NCBI RefSeq assembly: GCF_018364065.1
Contig: NZ_JAGZMO010000011.1
Coordinates: 6,034-70,033 of the forward strand
Source: Veillonella sp.
GTDB taxonomy: Bacteria > Bacillota > Negativicutes > Veillonellales > Veillonellaceae
Reading direction: 5' to 3'
Length of the DNA stretch: 64,000 nucleotides
Position numbers and translations under genes: made by a program. Positions 16,418 through 24,518 of this stretch are shown here, one piece after another (within the stretch, counting starts at the first letter, position 1; the number at the start of each line of letters is the position of its first letter). A model generated the notes under the pieces. The model searched no databases, was not told the DNA's origin, and was given only the letters and a program-made list of their open reading frames with translations.

Positions 16418-17554
16418 ATGAAACGACGTATTAAGAATTTAGTTATTAATTCTGTGTTAAGTGCTACTTTATTATGGGGTGGCGTGCAGGCCGCAGAGCC
16501 GATTGTACTGGAAACACAAGGAAGTTATGCCGTAGGCGGCAGTGTAGTACATCATGATGGTATGTTTACACAGGAAAATTTCGTATCACCGCAAGGGCAA
16601 TCTGCTTATGGGGACCATGCGTATGTGTTTTACCAAATTCCTGTAAATGCCAATGAATATCCTATGGTATTCCAACATGGTGGAGCCCAGTCGAAACGTA
16701 CATGGGAAACTACACCTGACGGCCGTGACGGGTTCCAAAACATTTTCCTTCGCAAAGGCTTCAGTGTATATTTGATTGACCAGCCACGCAGCGGGGAAGC
16801 CGCAATATCTACGAAACCGAAGAAGGAAGGCGAAGCCTGGTCTGACAATCCGCTCTACGGCGACCACACCTTATTCATGCTGTCCCGCGTAGGCTATTTT
16901 GATGAAAACGACCAACCGAAATTATGGGAAGGCTCTCAATTCCCTGAAGGGCCTGATAGTTACAATCAATTCCAACGCTCTTGGACAATTGGTGCCGGCG
17001 AATTGGATAATGATGTGAATGCTGATGCCTTGGCTGAATTATTCGATGAAATTGGACCATCCATTTTAGTAACTCACTCCATGGGCGGTACTATCGGTTG
17101 GCGTACACCGCTGAGAACGGATAACGTGAAAGCAATCATCTCTTACGAACCGGGCGGAACTCCATTCCTCTTCCCTGAAACAGAAATGCCGAAACCAAGC
17201 GATGCTACATTCCCTGCATTGGGCGCATCTGCCATGGGCATTCCAATGGAAGACTTCTTAAAATTGACTAAGATGCCGATCATTCTGTACTATGGCGACT
17301 TCATTCCTGATCATAAGGTAGCAGATGCCGGTCCGGATAAATGGCGTACAGAGTATGAAATGGCGAAACAATTCGTTGATGCCGTAAATCGTCACGGCGG
17401 TGATGCGACTATCGTGCATTTGCCTGACATCGGCATTACCGGCAATGACCACTTCCTCATGGCTAATAAAAATAATCAGCAGTTAGCCGACTTGGCGGAA
17501 CAGTGGTTAGCGTCTAAGGGGTTAAATCATAAGAAGAATAATAGTGCTAAGTAA
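16418..17554 (+). CDS. Exported alpha/beta hydrolase
   Basis: A 378-aa secreted enzyme. Residues 1-26 form a signal peptide (basic start, hydrophobic core, cut near VQA/AEP). The nucleophile elbow is THSMGGTIGW with Ser near residue 226; FQHGGAQSKRTWE is a likely oxyanion region and the catalytic His is in GNDHFLMA near the end. Substrate is unknown; esterase/lipase-like activity is an inference. GAAAGGGGA precedes the ATG. A fragment of a paralogue lies just upstream. Confidence 0.88.
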   Translation: MKRRIKNLVINSVLSATLLWGGVQAAEPIVLETQGSYAVGGSVVHHDGMFTQENFVSPQGQSAYGDHAYVFYQIPVNANEYPMVFQHGGAQSKRTWETTPDGRDGFQNIFLRKGFSVYLIDQPRSGEAAISTKPKKEGEAWSDNPLYGDHTLFMLSRVGYFDENDQPKLWEGSQFPEGPDSYNQFQRSWTIGAGELDNDVNADALAELFDEIGPSILVTHSMGGTIGWRTPLRTDNVKAIISYEPGGTPFLFPETEMPKPSDATFPALGASAMGIPMEDFLKLTKMPIILYYGDFIPDHKVADAGPDKWRTEYEMAKQFVDAVNRHGGDATIVHLPDIGITGNDHFLMANKNNQQLADLAEQWLASKGLNHKKNNSAK

Positions 17555-17568
17555 TATAGCAATTACAG

Positions 17569-17613
17569 GTCGGGCCCGTGGCGAAATTTTCGCTGCAGGC
17601 CCGGCTTTGTTTT
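17569..17613 (+). terminator. Terminator of the exported hydrolase
   Basis: CGGGCC/GGCCCG outer and GCGAAA/TTTCGC inner stems, then CTTTGTTTT. Confidence 0.85.
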
Positions 17614-17615
17614 AT

Positions 17616-17663
17616 AATAAACACTATTTAATGATTTAGAATAAACACTATGTATTATTTTAT
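17616..17663. repeat. Two 24-bp direct repeats
   Basis: AATAAACACTAT occurs at 17616 and again at 17640, and the following bases are similar. It lies between the hydrolase terminator and the zwf promoter. Confidence 0.5.
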
Positions 17664-17741
17664 GCGAAACGGGGAAATGATGTATTGCAGATGCAGTGTT
17701 TTATATCATACAAATTTCATTTTCTACCTGACGGCTTATAG

Positions 17742-17770
17742 ATGACATGAAGGGCCGCTTATGCTATGAT
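17742..17770 (+). promoter_or_regulatory. Promoter of zwf-pgl
   Basis: ATGACA (17742-17747), 17 bases, TATGAT (17765-17770) preceded by TGC, an extended -10. Confidence 0.65.
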
Positions 17771-17827
17771 AAAGTTATACTATTATGGTTAGATTTATTT
17801 TGAGAAAAGTATAGGAGATCAGAACCT

Positions 17828-19357
17828 ATGAGTGCAGGACCAATGACAGTTTCATATAATTACCGCGAGCAGCTTTGCATTGATGCGGCTCCGGGCCCGG
17901 GCGCCATTGTTATCTTCGGCGCATCCGGTGATTTGACAAAACGTAAGTTGTTGCCGGCCATTTTTGCTTTATACAAACGAAATCTATTGCCGGAACATTT
18001 TGCGGTAATCGGCGTAGCCCGTACGGCTATGACCAACGAAGAGTTTCAGGACGAAGTACGCGAAGCCTTAAAGGGGCAGGGCAACGAAGTGGACTCCTTC
18101 GTAGAACGCTTTTCCTATGTAGCCGGTCAATATACAGAAGCTGACACATTCAAGCGTCTGGACGAAGAGTTAGATCGCGTTACAGAAGAACATGGTACAG
18201 AGCATAACGCTTTGTTCTACCTGGCGATGCCGCCAACCATGTTTGAACCAATTGTAAAAGGACTTTATGACGAAGGCTTATTAGAAGAAGACAAGGGCTG
18301 GTCCCGCGTTATCATTGAAAAACCGTTCGGTCATGATTTGGACAGTGCCGTTGAATTGGACAAAGCACTGAAGAAATACATTAAAGAATCTCAGACATAT
18401 CGTATTGACCATTACCTCGGCAAAGAAACAGTACAGAACATCTTGATGCTCCGCTTTGCCAATGCGATTTTTGAACCATTGTGGAATCACACATATATTG
18501 AAAAAGTGGAAATTACGGTAGCGGAAGAATTGGGCGTTGAAAAACGTGCAGGCTACTACGACAAAGCCGGTGCGTTGCGCGACATGTTCCAGAATCACAT
18601 GATTCAGATGTTGTCCCTCATCGCTATGGAACCGCCGGCCGTATTCGAAGCCGATGCGTATCGCGATGAAATTGCAAAACTTATTTCCTCTATCCGTCCA
18701 TTGGAAGGACAGGACTTGGGCAATATTTCCGTGCGCGGCCAATATGTGGAATCCGTAGATCCGGAAAAACCGGCTGTAGGCTATCGCAAAGAAGAAGGCG
18801 TGGCACCTCGTACACAGACTGAAACGTATGTGGCATTGAAGTTGTTCATCGACAACTGGCGTTGGCGCGGCGTTCCGTTCTACATGCGTACAGGTAAACG
18901 CTTACCGAAGAAACTCAGTGAAATTGCAATTACCTTTAAGCCGATTCCACATTCTATTTTCAAACCGATTCGTCCAAAAGACTTCAATCAGAACGTCTTA
19001 TTGTTGCGTATGCAGCCTCATGAAGGCATGGGCTTATCTATCGAAGTTAAGTCTCCGGGCTCCAAGCTTTGTGTAAATACATTGGAAATGGATTTCTCCT
19101 ACAGTGACTTTATGCAGGGCGTAGACATTCCGGATGCGTATGAACGTCTTATCTTGGATGCCTTGTTAGGCGACCAGACATTGTTCGTTCGTAACGATAC
19201 TGTAGAAGCTTCGTGGAAACTCTTCATGCCATTGTTACACGCTTGGGAAAACAATCTTGATGCTGTTCCGCTTTGCTTCTATCCGGCTTTCAGCGAAGGG
19301 CCTAAGGAAGCCAATGAGATATTAGAAGGAGGAACCTTGTCATGGCGCAAGATCTAA
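17828..19357 (+). CDS. zwf: Glucose-6-phosphate 1-dehydrogenase
   Basis: First enzyme of the oxidative pentose-phosphate pathway, making 6-phosphogluconolactone and NADPH. The 509-aa protein shows the dinucleotide site VIFGASGDLTKRKLLPAIF (about residue 28) and the active-site segment RIDHYLGKETVQNILMLRFAN (about 193), plus EKPFGHDL. AGGAGAT lies upstream of ATG 17828. Its last 16 bases overlap pgl. Confidence 0.98.
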   Translation: MSAGPMTVSYNYREQLCIDAAPGPGAIVIFGASGDLTKRKLLPAIFALYKRNLLPEHFAVIGVARTAMTNEEFQDEVREALKGQGNEVDSFVERFSYVAGQYTEADTFKRLDEELDRVTEEHGTEHNALFYLAMPPTMFEPIVKGLYDEGLLEEDKGWSRVIIEKPFGHDLDSAVELDKALKKYIKESQTYRIDHYLGKETVQNILMLRFANAIFEPLWNHTYIEKVEITVAEELGVEKRAGYYDKAGALRDMFQNHMIQMLSLIAMEPPAVFEADAYRDEIAKLISSIRPLEGQDLGNISVRGQYVESVDPEKPAVGYRKEEGVAPRTQTETYVALKLFIDNWRWRGVPFYMRTGKRLPKKLSEIAITFKPIPHSIFKPIRPKDFNQNVLLLRMQPHEGMGLSIEVKSPGSKLCVNTLEMDFSYSDFMQGVDIPDAYERLILDALLGDQTLFVRNDTVEASWKLFMPLLHAWENNLDAVPLCFYPAFSEGPKEANEILEGGTLSWRKI

Positions 19358-20094
19358 TTCATATTTTTGACACACCGCAGATGGTGGCTGAAGAGGTAGC
19401 GAAAGCGTTTGTCGCTTTCACCAAGGAAACAATTAAAGCTACCGGCTCCTGTGTGGTGGCCATTTCCGGCGGCACAACACCAAATACTTTATTTGAGTTG
19501 TTGAACACTGATGAATATCGCAAGGAATTGGACTGGGAAAATATTTTCTTCCTCTGGGTGGATGAGCGATTTGTACCACAAACCGATCCGGACAACAACT
19601 TCTTCCGTGCGGAGCAGCGTTTGTTCGGTAATCTCAGTGCTTGCCGCCATTATTATCCGGTGCCAACGAATGACGGCACTGTAGAGGAAGCGGCAGATGC
19701 CTATGAAAAAGAAGTGGACATGGTATTGCGTGCCTGTGAAAAAGACTCGCTGGATTTAGTGCTTCTTGGCCTCGGTGACGACGGTCATACGGCATCTCTG
19801 TTCTCGAAGTCTCAGGCCTTACATGTAATGGATCGCAAGATCGCACCGGTTACAGACGGCAAAGTTTGGAATCGCGTTACTATGACCTTCTCGTTCTTGG
19901 CAAAGGCTAAACATGTATGGTTTACCGTTGTGGGCGACTCTAAAGCCACGGCCTTATCCCGTGTGTTAAGACAACGTATGGATTATGAAGAAGAAAGCTG
20001 GCAGGAACGTATCGATCACGTGCTGCCGGGCGCAGTTCTATCACAGGACAGTGTTACCTGGTATGTTGATAAAGCGGCGAAAAAGCTAAAATAA
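19342..20094 (+). CDS. pgl: 6-phosphogluconolactonase
   Basis: Hydrolyses the lactone made by Zwf. The 250-aa DevB-type protein has ISGGTTPNTLFELL, FFLWVDERFVPQTDPDNN and the signature LGLGDDGHTASLF (about residue 135). ATG 19342 lies inside zwf, with AGGAGG in the zwf coding sequence, so translation is coupled. No gnd is seen after it. Confidence 0.97.
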   Translation: MAQDLIHIFDTPQMVAEEVAKAFVAFTKETIKATGSCVVAISGGTTPNTLFELLNTDEYRKELDWENIFFLWVDERFVPQTDPDNNFFRAEQRLFGNLSACRHYYPVPTNDGTVEEAADAYEKEVDMVLRACEKDSLDLVLLGLGDDGHTASLFSKSQALHVMDRKIAPVTDGKVWNRVTMTFSFLAKAKHVWFTVVGDSKATALSRVLRQRMDYEEESWQERIDHVLPGAVLSQDSVTWYVDKAAKKLK

Positions 20095-20426
20095 TAAATA
20101 ATGAGGTATAAAAAGGCCTCATATTTAAAAATCGTAAATAAATTTTTAATTTATTTATCTGATTCGTATCAACGAAATCAATTGTAAAAAATGGGGGTAT
20201 CTTGAAAAATCAGGACACCTGCAAAGGCGCTTCAACGGGCGTACAGTAACATGGAAATTTTACTCATACCCCCTATAGGATACACCTATACCCCCTTTGA
20301 GTTATACAAATATTTGGATTGATTATTCGCTATTGTAACTCTATAGCCAGCGCCCGTACCTTGTGGTACACTAAGGATGTTGAAGGACGTCGGCCGAGAG
20401 GAACAGAGCTGAACGAGGTGACGCAT
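20095..20426 (+). other. Spacer with candidate structured RNA before tatA
   Basis: A weak ATGAGG/CCTCAT hairpin follows pgl. GGGGGTAT (20193-20200) can pair with either of two ATACCCCC copies (20266-20273 or 20288-20295). Inside the first option sit small hairpins: CAGG-ACA-CCTG (20211-20221) and AGTAA/TTACT (20245-20264). TATAGG/CCTATA (20274-20290) would compete with the second copy. No known class was recognised. Confidence 0.35.
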
Positions 20427-20663
20427 ATGTTCAATTTCGGAACACAGGAATTAATTTTAGTTTTAGTTATTGCATTAGTTGTTTTCGGTCCTGGCAAATT
20501 ACCTGAAGTAGGTAAAGCCATCGGCAAAGGAATCAACGAATTTAAAGATGCCGTAAGTGGTGATAAGAAAAAAACGACTGAAAAGGTATCTGACGTGGCA
20601 AAAACAGAAGTAATTGATGTAGAAGCCGGCGAAGTAAACGAAAAGAAACATAAAGCTGAGTAA
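20427..20663 (+). CDS. tatA: Twin-arginine translocase protein TatA/E
   Basis: A 78-aa component that exports folded proteins. One N-terminal transmembrane helix (ELILVLVIALVVFGPGKLPEVG) is followed by the amphipathic helix with GKAIGKGINEFKDAV and a charged tail. The FGPGKLPE hinge is diagnostic. ATG 20427 has GAGGTG upstream; the open frame from 20319 is not coding. tatC is not in this neighbourhood. Confidence 0.94.
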   Translation: MFNFGTQELILVLVIALVVFGPGKLPEVGKAIGKGINEFKDAVSGDKKKTTEKVSDVAKTEVIDVEAGEVNEKKHKAE

Positions 20664-20670
20664 AGAGATT

Positions 20671-20690
20671 CCCCGTGAGCGGGGCTTTTG
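20671..20690 (+). terminator. Short terminator after tatA
   Basis: CCCCG-TGAG-CGGGG followed by CTTTTG; short and probably leaky. Confidence 0.6.
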
Positions 20691-20713
20691 AAACCATTTG
20701 AGGAGGTTTTAGT

Positions 20714-21007
20714 ATGTGTAAAGATTGTGGATGCGGCAGCACTGAACATGCACATAGTCAAGTTTTCAATGTTCCTGGTATGATGTGCAGCAACTGTGAA
20801 AATACAGTAAAAACAGCTGTTCTTGGTTTACCTGGTGTTATGTCCGTAGATGTAAACTTGGAATCCAAAGACGTAACTGTTTCCTATGATGCAAACAAAG
20901 TGAATGCTAACGCTATTTCCGATGCAATTGATGCAACCGGGTTTGATGTTGCTTCCGTTTCTGAAGCTACACACACACATGGTGCTACTGTAGGCTCAGT
21001 AAAATAA
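20714..21007 (+). CDS. Heavy-metal-associated (CopZ-like) protein with Cys/His-rich ends
   Basis: A 97-aa cytoplasmic protein. Residues 17-80 form an HMA domain with the metal-binding GMMCSNCENTV and the typical LPGVMSVDVNLESKDVTVSYD. Ahead of it is a second cysteine cluster (MCKDCGCGSTEHAHS) and the end has HTHG, so it may bind more metal than a plain copper chaperone. No copper ATPase is adjacent. GAGGAGG precedes the ATG. Confidence 0.88.
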   Translation: MCKDCGCGSTEHAHSQVFNVPGMMCSNCENTVKTAVLGLPGVMSVDVNLESKDVTVSYDANKVNANAISDAIDATGFDVASVSEATHTHGATVGSVK

Positions 21008-21022
21008 TAAAAATTAAGAGAC

Positions 21023-21047
21023 CCGTTGCATAGCAACGGTTTTTTTT
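21023..21047 (+). terminator. Terminator of the HMA protein gene
   Basis: CCGTTGC-ATA-GCAACGG and eight T. Confidence 0.9.
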
Positions 21048-21114
21048 GTATAGTCATAGTGTAAAGATATTTTGGCAGTTAAGTAAATGTACTAAGAACT
21101 TTGGGAGTGATCGG

Positions 21115-21558
21115 ATGATTAAGAAATTTGACGACAAGAATTATACTTGGGATGGGGTGGATACGCTGGTGTATAAACAGGACGGCAGCCCTTTTAAAGA
21201 CGTAACGCGTCAAGTTCTCTTTGACGGTGCCTTCGATATTCCCTGCCAGTTCCGTTATTTTGAAGTAAAGCCGGGCGGATATTCCACGATTGAGCATCAT
21301 GAACATACACATATGGTTATGATCTTCCGCGGCAAAGGACAATGTTTGCTTGGGGAAACGGTAACCGATGTGAAGGCCGGCGATTTTGTGGAAATTCCAA
21401 GCAACACCATGCATCAGTTCCGCGCTAACCAAGGGGACTATTTAGGATTTTTATGCTTAGTTAATACAGACCGGGACAAGGTTAAAATCCCTACAGCGGA
21501 CGAAATGGAAGCCATGAAACAGAACCCGGTAGTGAAAGAATTTTTGGAAAGTTGTTAG
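21115..21558 (+). CDS. Cupin-domain protein
   Basis: A 147-aa single-domain cupin. Motif 1 is HHEHTHMVMIFRGKGQCLLG, with three His near residues 60-64; motif 2 is AGDFVEIPSNTMHQFRAN with a fourth His. These four His plus a Glu would bind one metal. The role cannot be told from sequence. ATG 21115 has GGGAGTG upstream, and the frame before it is not needed. Confidence 0.88.
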   Translation: MIKKFDDKNYTWDGVDTLVYKQDGSPFKDVTRQVLFDGAFDIPCQFRYFEVKPGGYSTIEHHEHTHMVMIFRGKGQCLLGETVTDVKAGDFVEIPSNTMHQFRANQGDYLGFLCLVNTDRDKVKIPTADEMEAMKQNPVVKEFLESC

Positions 21559-21679
21559 AAAAAATCAAAAATATACGGTTCCGGTGGTCAATTTTTTACA
21601 CAGGGCTGTAAATAAGGTATTTTCCACGTGTGCAGTGATTGAAAAAAGTAATTATACGGTAGACTATTGAATGTTATTG

Positions 21680-21688
21680 TGCTATAAT
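21680..21688 (+). promoter_or_regulatory. Extended -10 promoter of typA
   Basis: TGCTATAAT with no clear -35 element, leaving a leader of about 90 bases. Confidence 0.55.
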
Positions 21689-21781
21689 TTACTATTGTCT
21701 TTGAGAATAAAGATAGTATTAAAACTATGTTTTTAGAGTATTCATAAATTTGTATAAATAGTAGCTATGTGGGAGGCTTAC

Positions 21782-23593
21782 ATGATTCGCGAAAATATTC
21801 GTAATGTAGCAATTATTGCACACGTTGACCATGGTAAAACAACTTTGGTGGACGCCTTATTAAAGCAGAGCCATATTTTCAGAGCAAATGAAAAAGTGGC
21901 GGAACGCGTTATGGACTCCAATGACTTGGAACGTGAACGCGGGATTACAATTCTTTCCAAAAACACGGCGGTTATGCACAACGACGTAAAAATCAATATC
22001 GTTGACACCCCGGGCCATGCTGACTTCGGCGGCGAAGTAGAACGTGTTCTTAATATGGTTGACGGCGTACTTCTTTTAGTAGACGCTTTTGAAGGTCCTA
22101 TGCCTCAGACTAAATACGTTCTTCGCAAAGCTTTGGAACAGAAATTGAAGCCAATCGTAGTTATTAACAAGATTGACCGTCCTGACCAACGCGTACATGA
22201 AGTTGAAGATGAAGTTCTTGAATTGTTCATGGAACTTGATGCAGATGACGATCAGTTAGACTTCCCGGTTGTATACGCGTCCGCTCGTGACGGCATTGCT
22301 AAAGCATCCATGGATGACGAAGGCAAAGACATGCAGCCATTATTCGAAGCTCTTTTACGTGAAATTCCTGCACCACAGGGCGACATTGAAGGTCCGCTTC
22401 AATTCATGGTAACTACACTTGACTATGATGATTATGTAGGTAAAATTGCCGTAGGTCGTGTAGTGCGCGGTCGTTTGAAAAACGGTCAGCAAGTTGTAAT
22501 CATGAACGGTGAAAGCACTCGTAAAGCTAAAATCGGTCGTGTATACACTTACAACGGTTTGAACCGTGTAGAAACTGATGAAGTGGCTATGGGCGACATC
22601 GCTGCATTCGTAGGTATTGAAGATATCAATATCGGCGAAACTGTAGCTGACGTGGAAAACCCTGAAGCATTACCTTCCATCACAATTGACGAACCAACAT
22701 TATCCATGATGTTCTCCGTTAACAACTCCCCATTCGCAGGTCGCGAAGGCGAATTCGTAACAAGCCGTCATTTACGTGACCGTTTGTTCAAAGAAGTACA
22801 GACTAACGTGTCCATGAAAGTGGAAGAAACTGATTCTCCGGATTCCTTCAAAGTATCCGGCCGTGGCGAATTGCACTTGGCTGTATTGATCGAAACTATG
22901 CGCCGTGAAGGTTATGAATTACAAGTTGGTAAACCACGCGTAATTTACAAACGCATCAACGATCAGCTCTGCGAACCATTAGAATATTTAACAATTGACG
23001 TACCGCAAGAGTTCATGGGTACCGTTATGGAAAACCTTGGCGCTCGTAAAGCGGAACTTATCAATATGACTGAATTAGCCGGCTACTTACGTATGGAATT
23101 CATCATTCCTGCCCGCGGCTTAATCGGGTTCCGTGCACAGTTCTTAACCAGCACTAAAGGTAACGGTATTATGAACCATGTGTTCCACGGTTACGCTCCA
23201 TTCAAAGGTGAAGTACCTGGCCGTACACGCGGCGCGCTCGTAGCCTTTGAAGATGGTGAAACTACACCATACGGTTTGAACTCTGTTCAGGACCGCGGTA
23301 CTTTATTCATCGGACCTAACGAACCTGTATACACAGGCCGCATCATCGGTGAAAACGCCCGCGATACTGATATGGACGTAAACCCATGTAAGAAAAAACA
23401 TGTTACCAACATGCGTTCCAGCTCCTCCGATGAAGCTGTTCGCTTGGTACCACCTCGTATTTTCAGCTTAGAACAAGCTTTAGAATGGATCAACGATGAC
23501 GAATTGGTTGAAGTAACGCCAAAGAGCATTCGTATGCGTAAAGCAATCCTTGACCGTGCTGCACGTGCTAAAGCGGCTAAGAACAGTAAATAA
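21782..23593 (+). CDS. typA: Ribosome-associated GTPase TypA/BipA
   Basis: A 603-aa translational GTPase involved in 50S assembly and stress growth. G1 is AHVDHGKTTL, the switch region ERERGITILSKNTAV, G3 VDTPGHADFGGEVERVL and G4 NKIDRPDQR. EF-G-like domains follow, with the BipA-specific C-terminus (GLIGFRAQFLTSTKGNGIM). ATG 21782 has GGGAGG upstream. The ygjP-like gene starts 1 base after its stop. Confidence 0.97.
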   Translation: MIRENIRNVAIIAHVDHGKTTLVDALLKQSHIFRANEKVAERVMDSNDLERERGITILSKNTAVMHNDVKINIVDTPGHADFGGEVERVLNMVDGVLLLVDAFEGPMPQTKYVLRKALEQKLKPIVVINKIDRPDQRVHEVEDEVLELFMELDADDDQLDFPVVYASARDGIAKASMDDEGKDMQPLFEALLREIPAPQGDIEGPLQFMVTTLDYDDYVGKIAVGRVVRGRLKNGQQVVIMNGESTRKAKIGRVYTYNGLNRVETDEVAMGDIAAFVGIEDINIGETVADVENPEALPSITIDEPTLSMMFSVNNSPFAGREGEFVTSRHLRDRLFKEVQTNVSMKVEETDSPDSFKVSGRGELHLAVLIETMRREGYELQVGKPRVIYKRINDQLCEPLEYLTIDVPQEFMGTVMENLGARKAELINMTELAGYLRMEFIIPARGLIGFRAQFLTSTKGNGIMNHVFHGYAPFKGEVPGRTRGALVAFEDGETTPYGLNSVQDRGTLFIGPNEPVYTGRIIGENARDTDMDVNPCKKKHVTNMRSSSSDEAVRLVPPRIFSLEQALEWINDDELVEVTPKSIRMRKAILDRAARAKAAKNSK

Positions 23594-23594
23594 T

Positions 23595-24368
23595 ATGAAT
23601 AGTTCACGAATTGGTAAAACAACTCGTGGCAACATAACGCAAGAGTTCACACTCTTTTTCGATGAAAAACAAGTGCCCTATAAGGTAACCTGGAAATCGG
23701 TTAAGAATTTGAATCTTCGCATCAATTCTGAAGGCACCGTTTCCGTATCGGTGCCTTTTAGAACATCTGTGGAAACAGTGAACGATTTTGTGCGTTCCCA
23801 TGTGGATTTTATACGAAAAGCACTTTTGCGTAATAAGCCTCGGGAGAAGCAGCGGCAGATGCAATATGTATCCGGTGAAAAGTTGCGACTTCTGGGCCAC
23901 GTTGTCACGTTAAAAGTAATGGCCTTGTCGAACGGTCAGGTTCCCTATGTAAGTTGGGATGAACATGCACCGCAATATTTGTACATGTATGCCAAAGATT
24001 CCATGGATACTGCGGCGCGCGGGAAGTTGTTGGTGCGCTTCCTTGAGCAGTATATGCATGATTTGGTACTCACCATAGGCGGCCATGTGTATGAACGATA
24101 TATCGCGGCGGGCTATGATATTCCGCGGCCCACTTTCCGCGTGGCCAAGGCGAAAACCCGCTGGGGCTCCTGCTCGCCGGCGACAGGACGCATCATGATT
24201 AACAAACAGCTCCTGGGAGCACCACGGCGCTTTCTGGAATATGTGATGATTCATGAGTTCGCTCATTTGATTCATCCGAACCACTCCGCACAGTTTTGGG
24301 CCGTAGTGGCTCAGTTCATGCCGAACTGGAAAGACATTCGCCATGAACTGAATCATTATTTCCGATAA
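23595..24368 (+). CDS. YgjP/DUF45-family zinc metallopeptidase-like protein
   Basis: A 257-aa protein of the M48-related DUF45 family. The metal site is IHEFAHLIHPNHSAQFW (HExxH plus a downstream His), preceded by the family signature KTRWGSCSPATGRIMIN. The function of the family is unsettled. ATG 23595 follows the typA stop after one base with no clear ribosome site, so expression probably relies on coupling to typA. Confidence 0.88.
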   Translation: MNSSRIGKTTRGNITQEFTLFFDEKQVPYKVTWKSVKNLNLRINSEGTVSVSVPFRTSVETVNDFVRSHVDFIRKALLRNKPREKQRQMQYVSGEKLRLLGHVVTLKVMALSNGQVPYVSWDEHAPQYLYMYAKDSMDTAARGKLLVRFLEQYMHDLVLTIGGHVYERYIAAGYDIPRPTFRVAKAKTRWGSCSPATGRIMINKQLLGAPRRFLEYVMIHEFAHLIHPNHSAQFWAVVAQFMPNWKDIRHELNHYFR

Positions 24369-24409
24369 ACGTGCGAACAAACAATTAAATAAAGCGAACG
24401 AACATATGA

Positions 24410-24415
24410 TATAAT
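24410..24415 (+). promoter_or_regulatory. Possible -10 box upstream of dnaE
   Basis: TATAAT in an AT-rich spacer; no good -35 is visible. The terminator at 24444-24470 lies between it and dnaE. Confidence 0.4.
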
Positions 24416-24443
24416 AATTATATGTTGAGTACTGATGAAGAAG

Positions 24444-24470
24444 AGGACTGACATTGCGTCAGTCCTTTTT
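24444..24470 (+). terminator. Terminator between ygjP-like gene and dnaE
   Basis: AGGACTGAC/GTCAGTCCT stem with a 5-base loop and five T. It may end the typA-ygjP transcript or act as an attenuator for dnaE, 48 bases ahead. Confidence 0.85.
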
Positions 24471-24518
24471 ATGTCCGGATTATGTATGTACGATTATAGT
24501 TTTTACTGGAGGCATATG

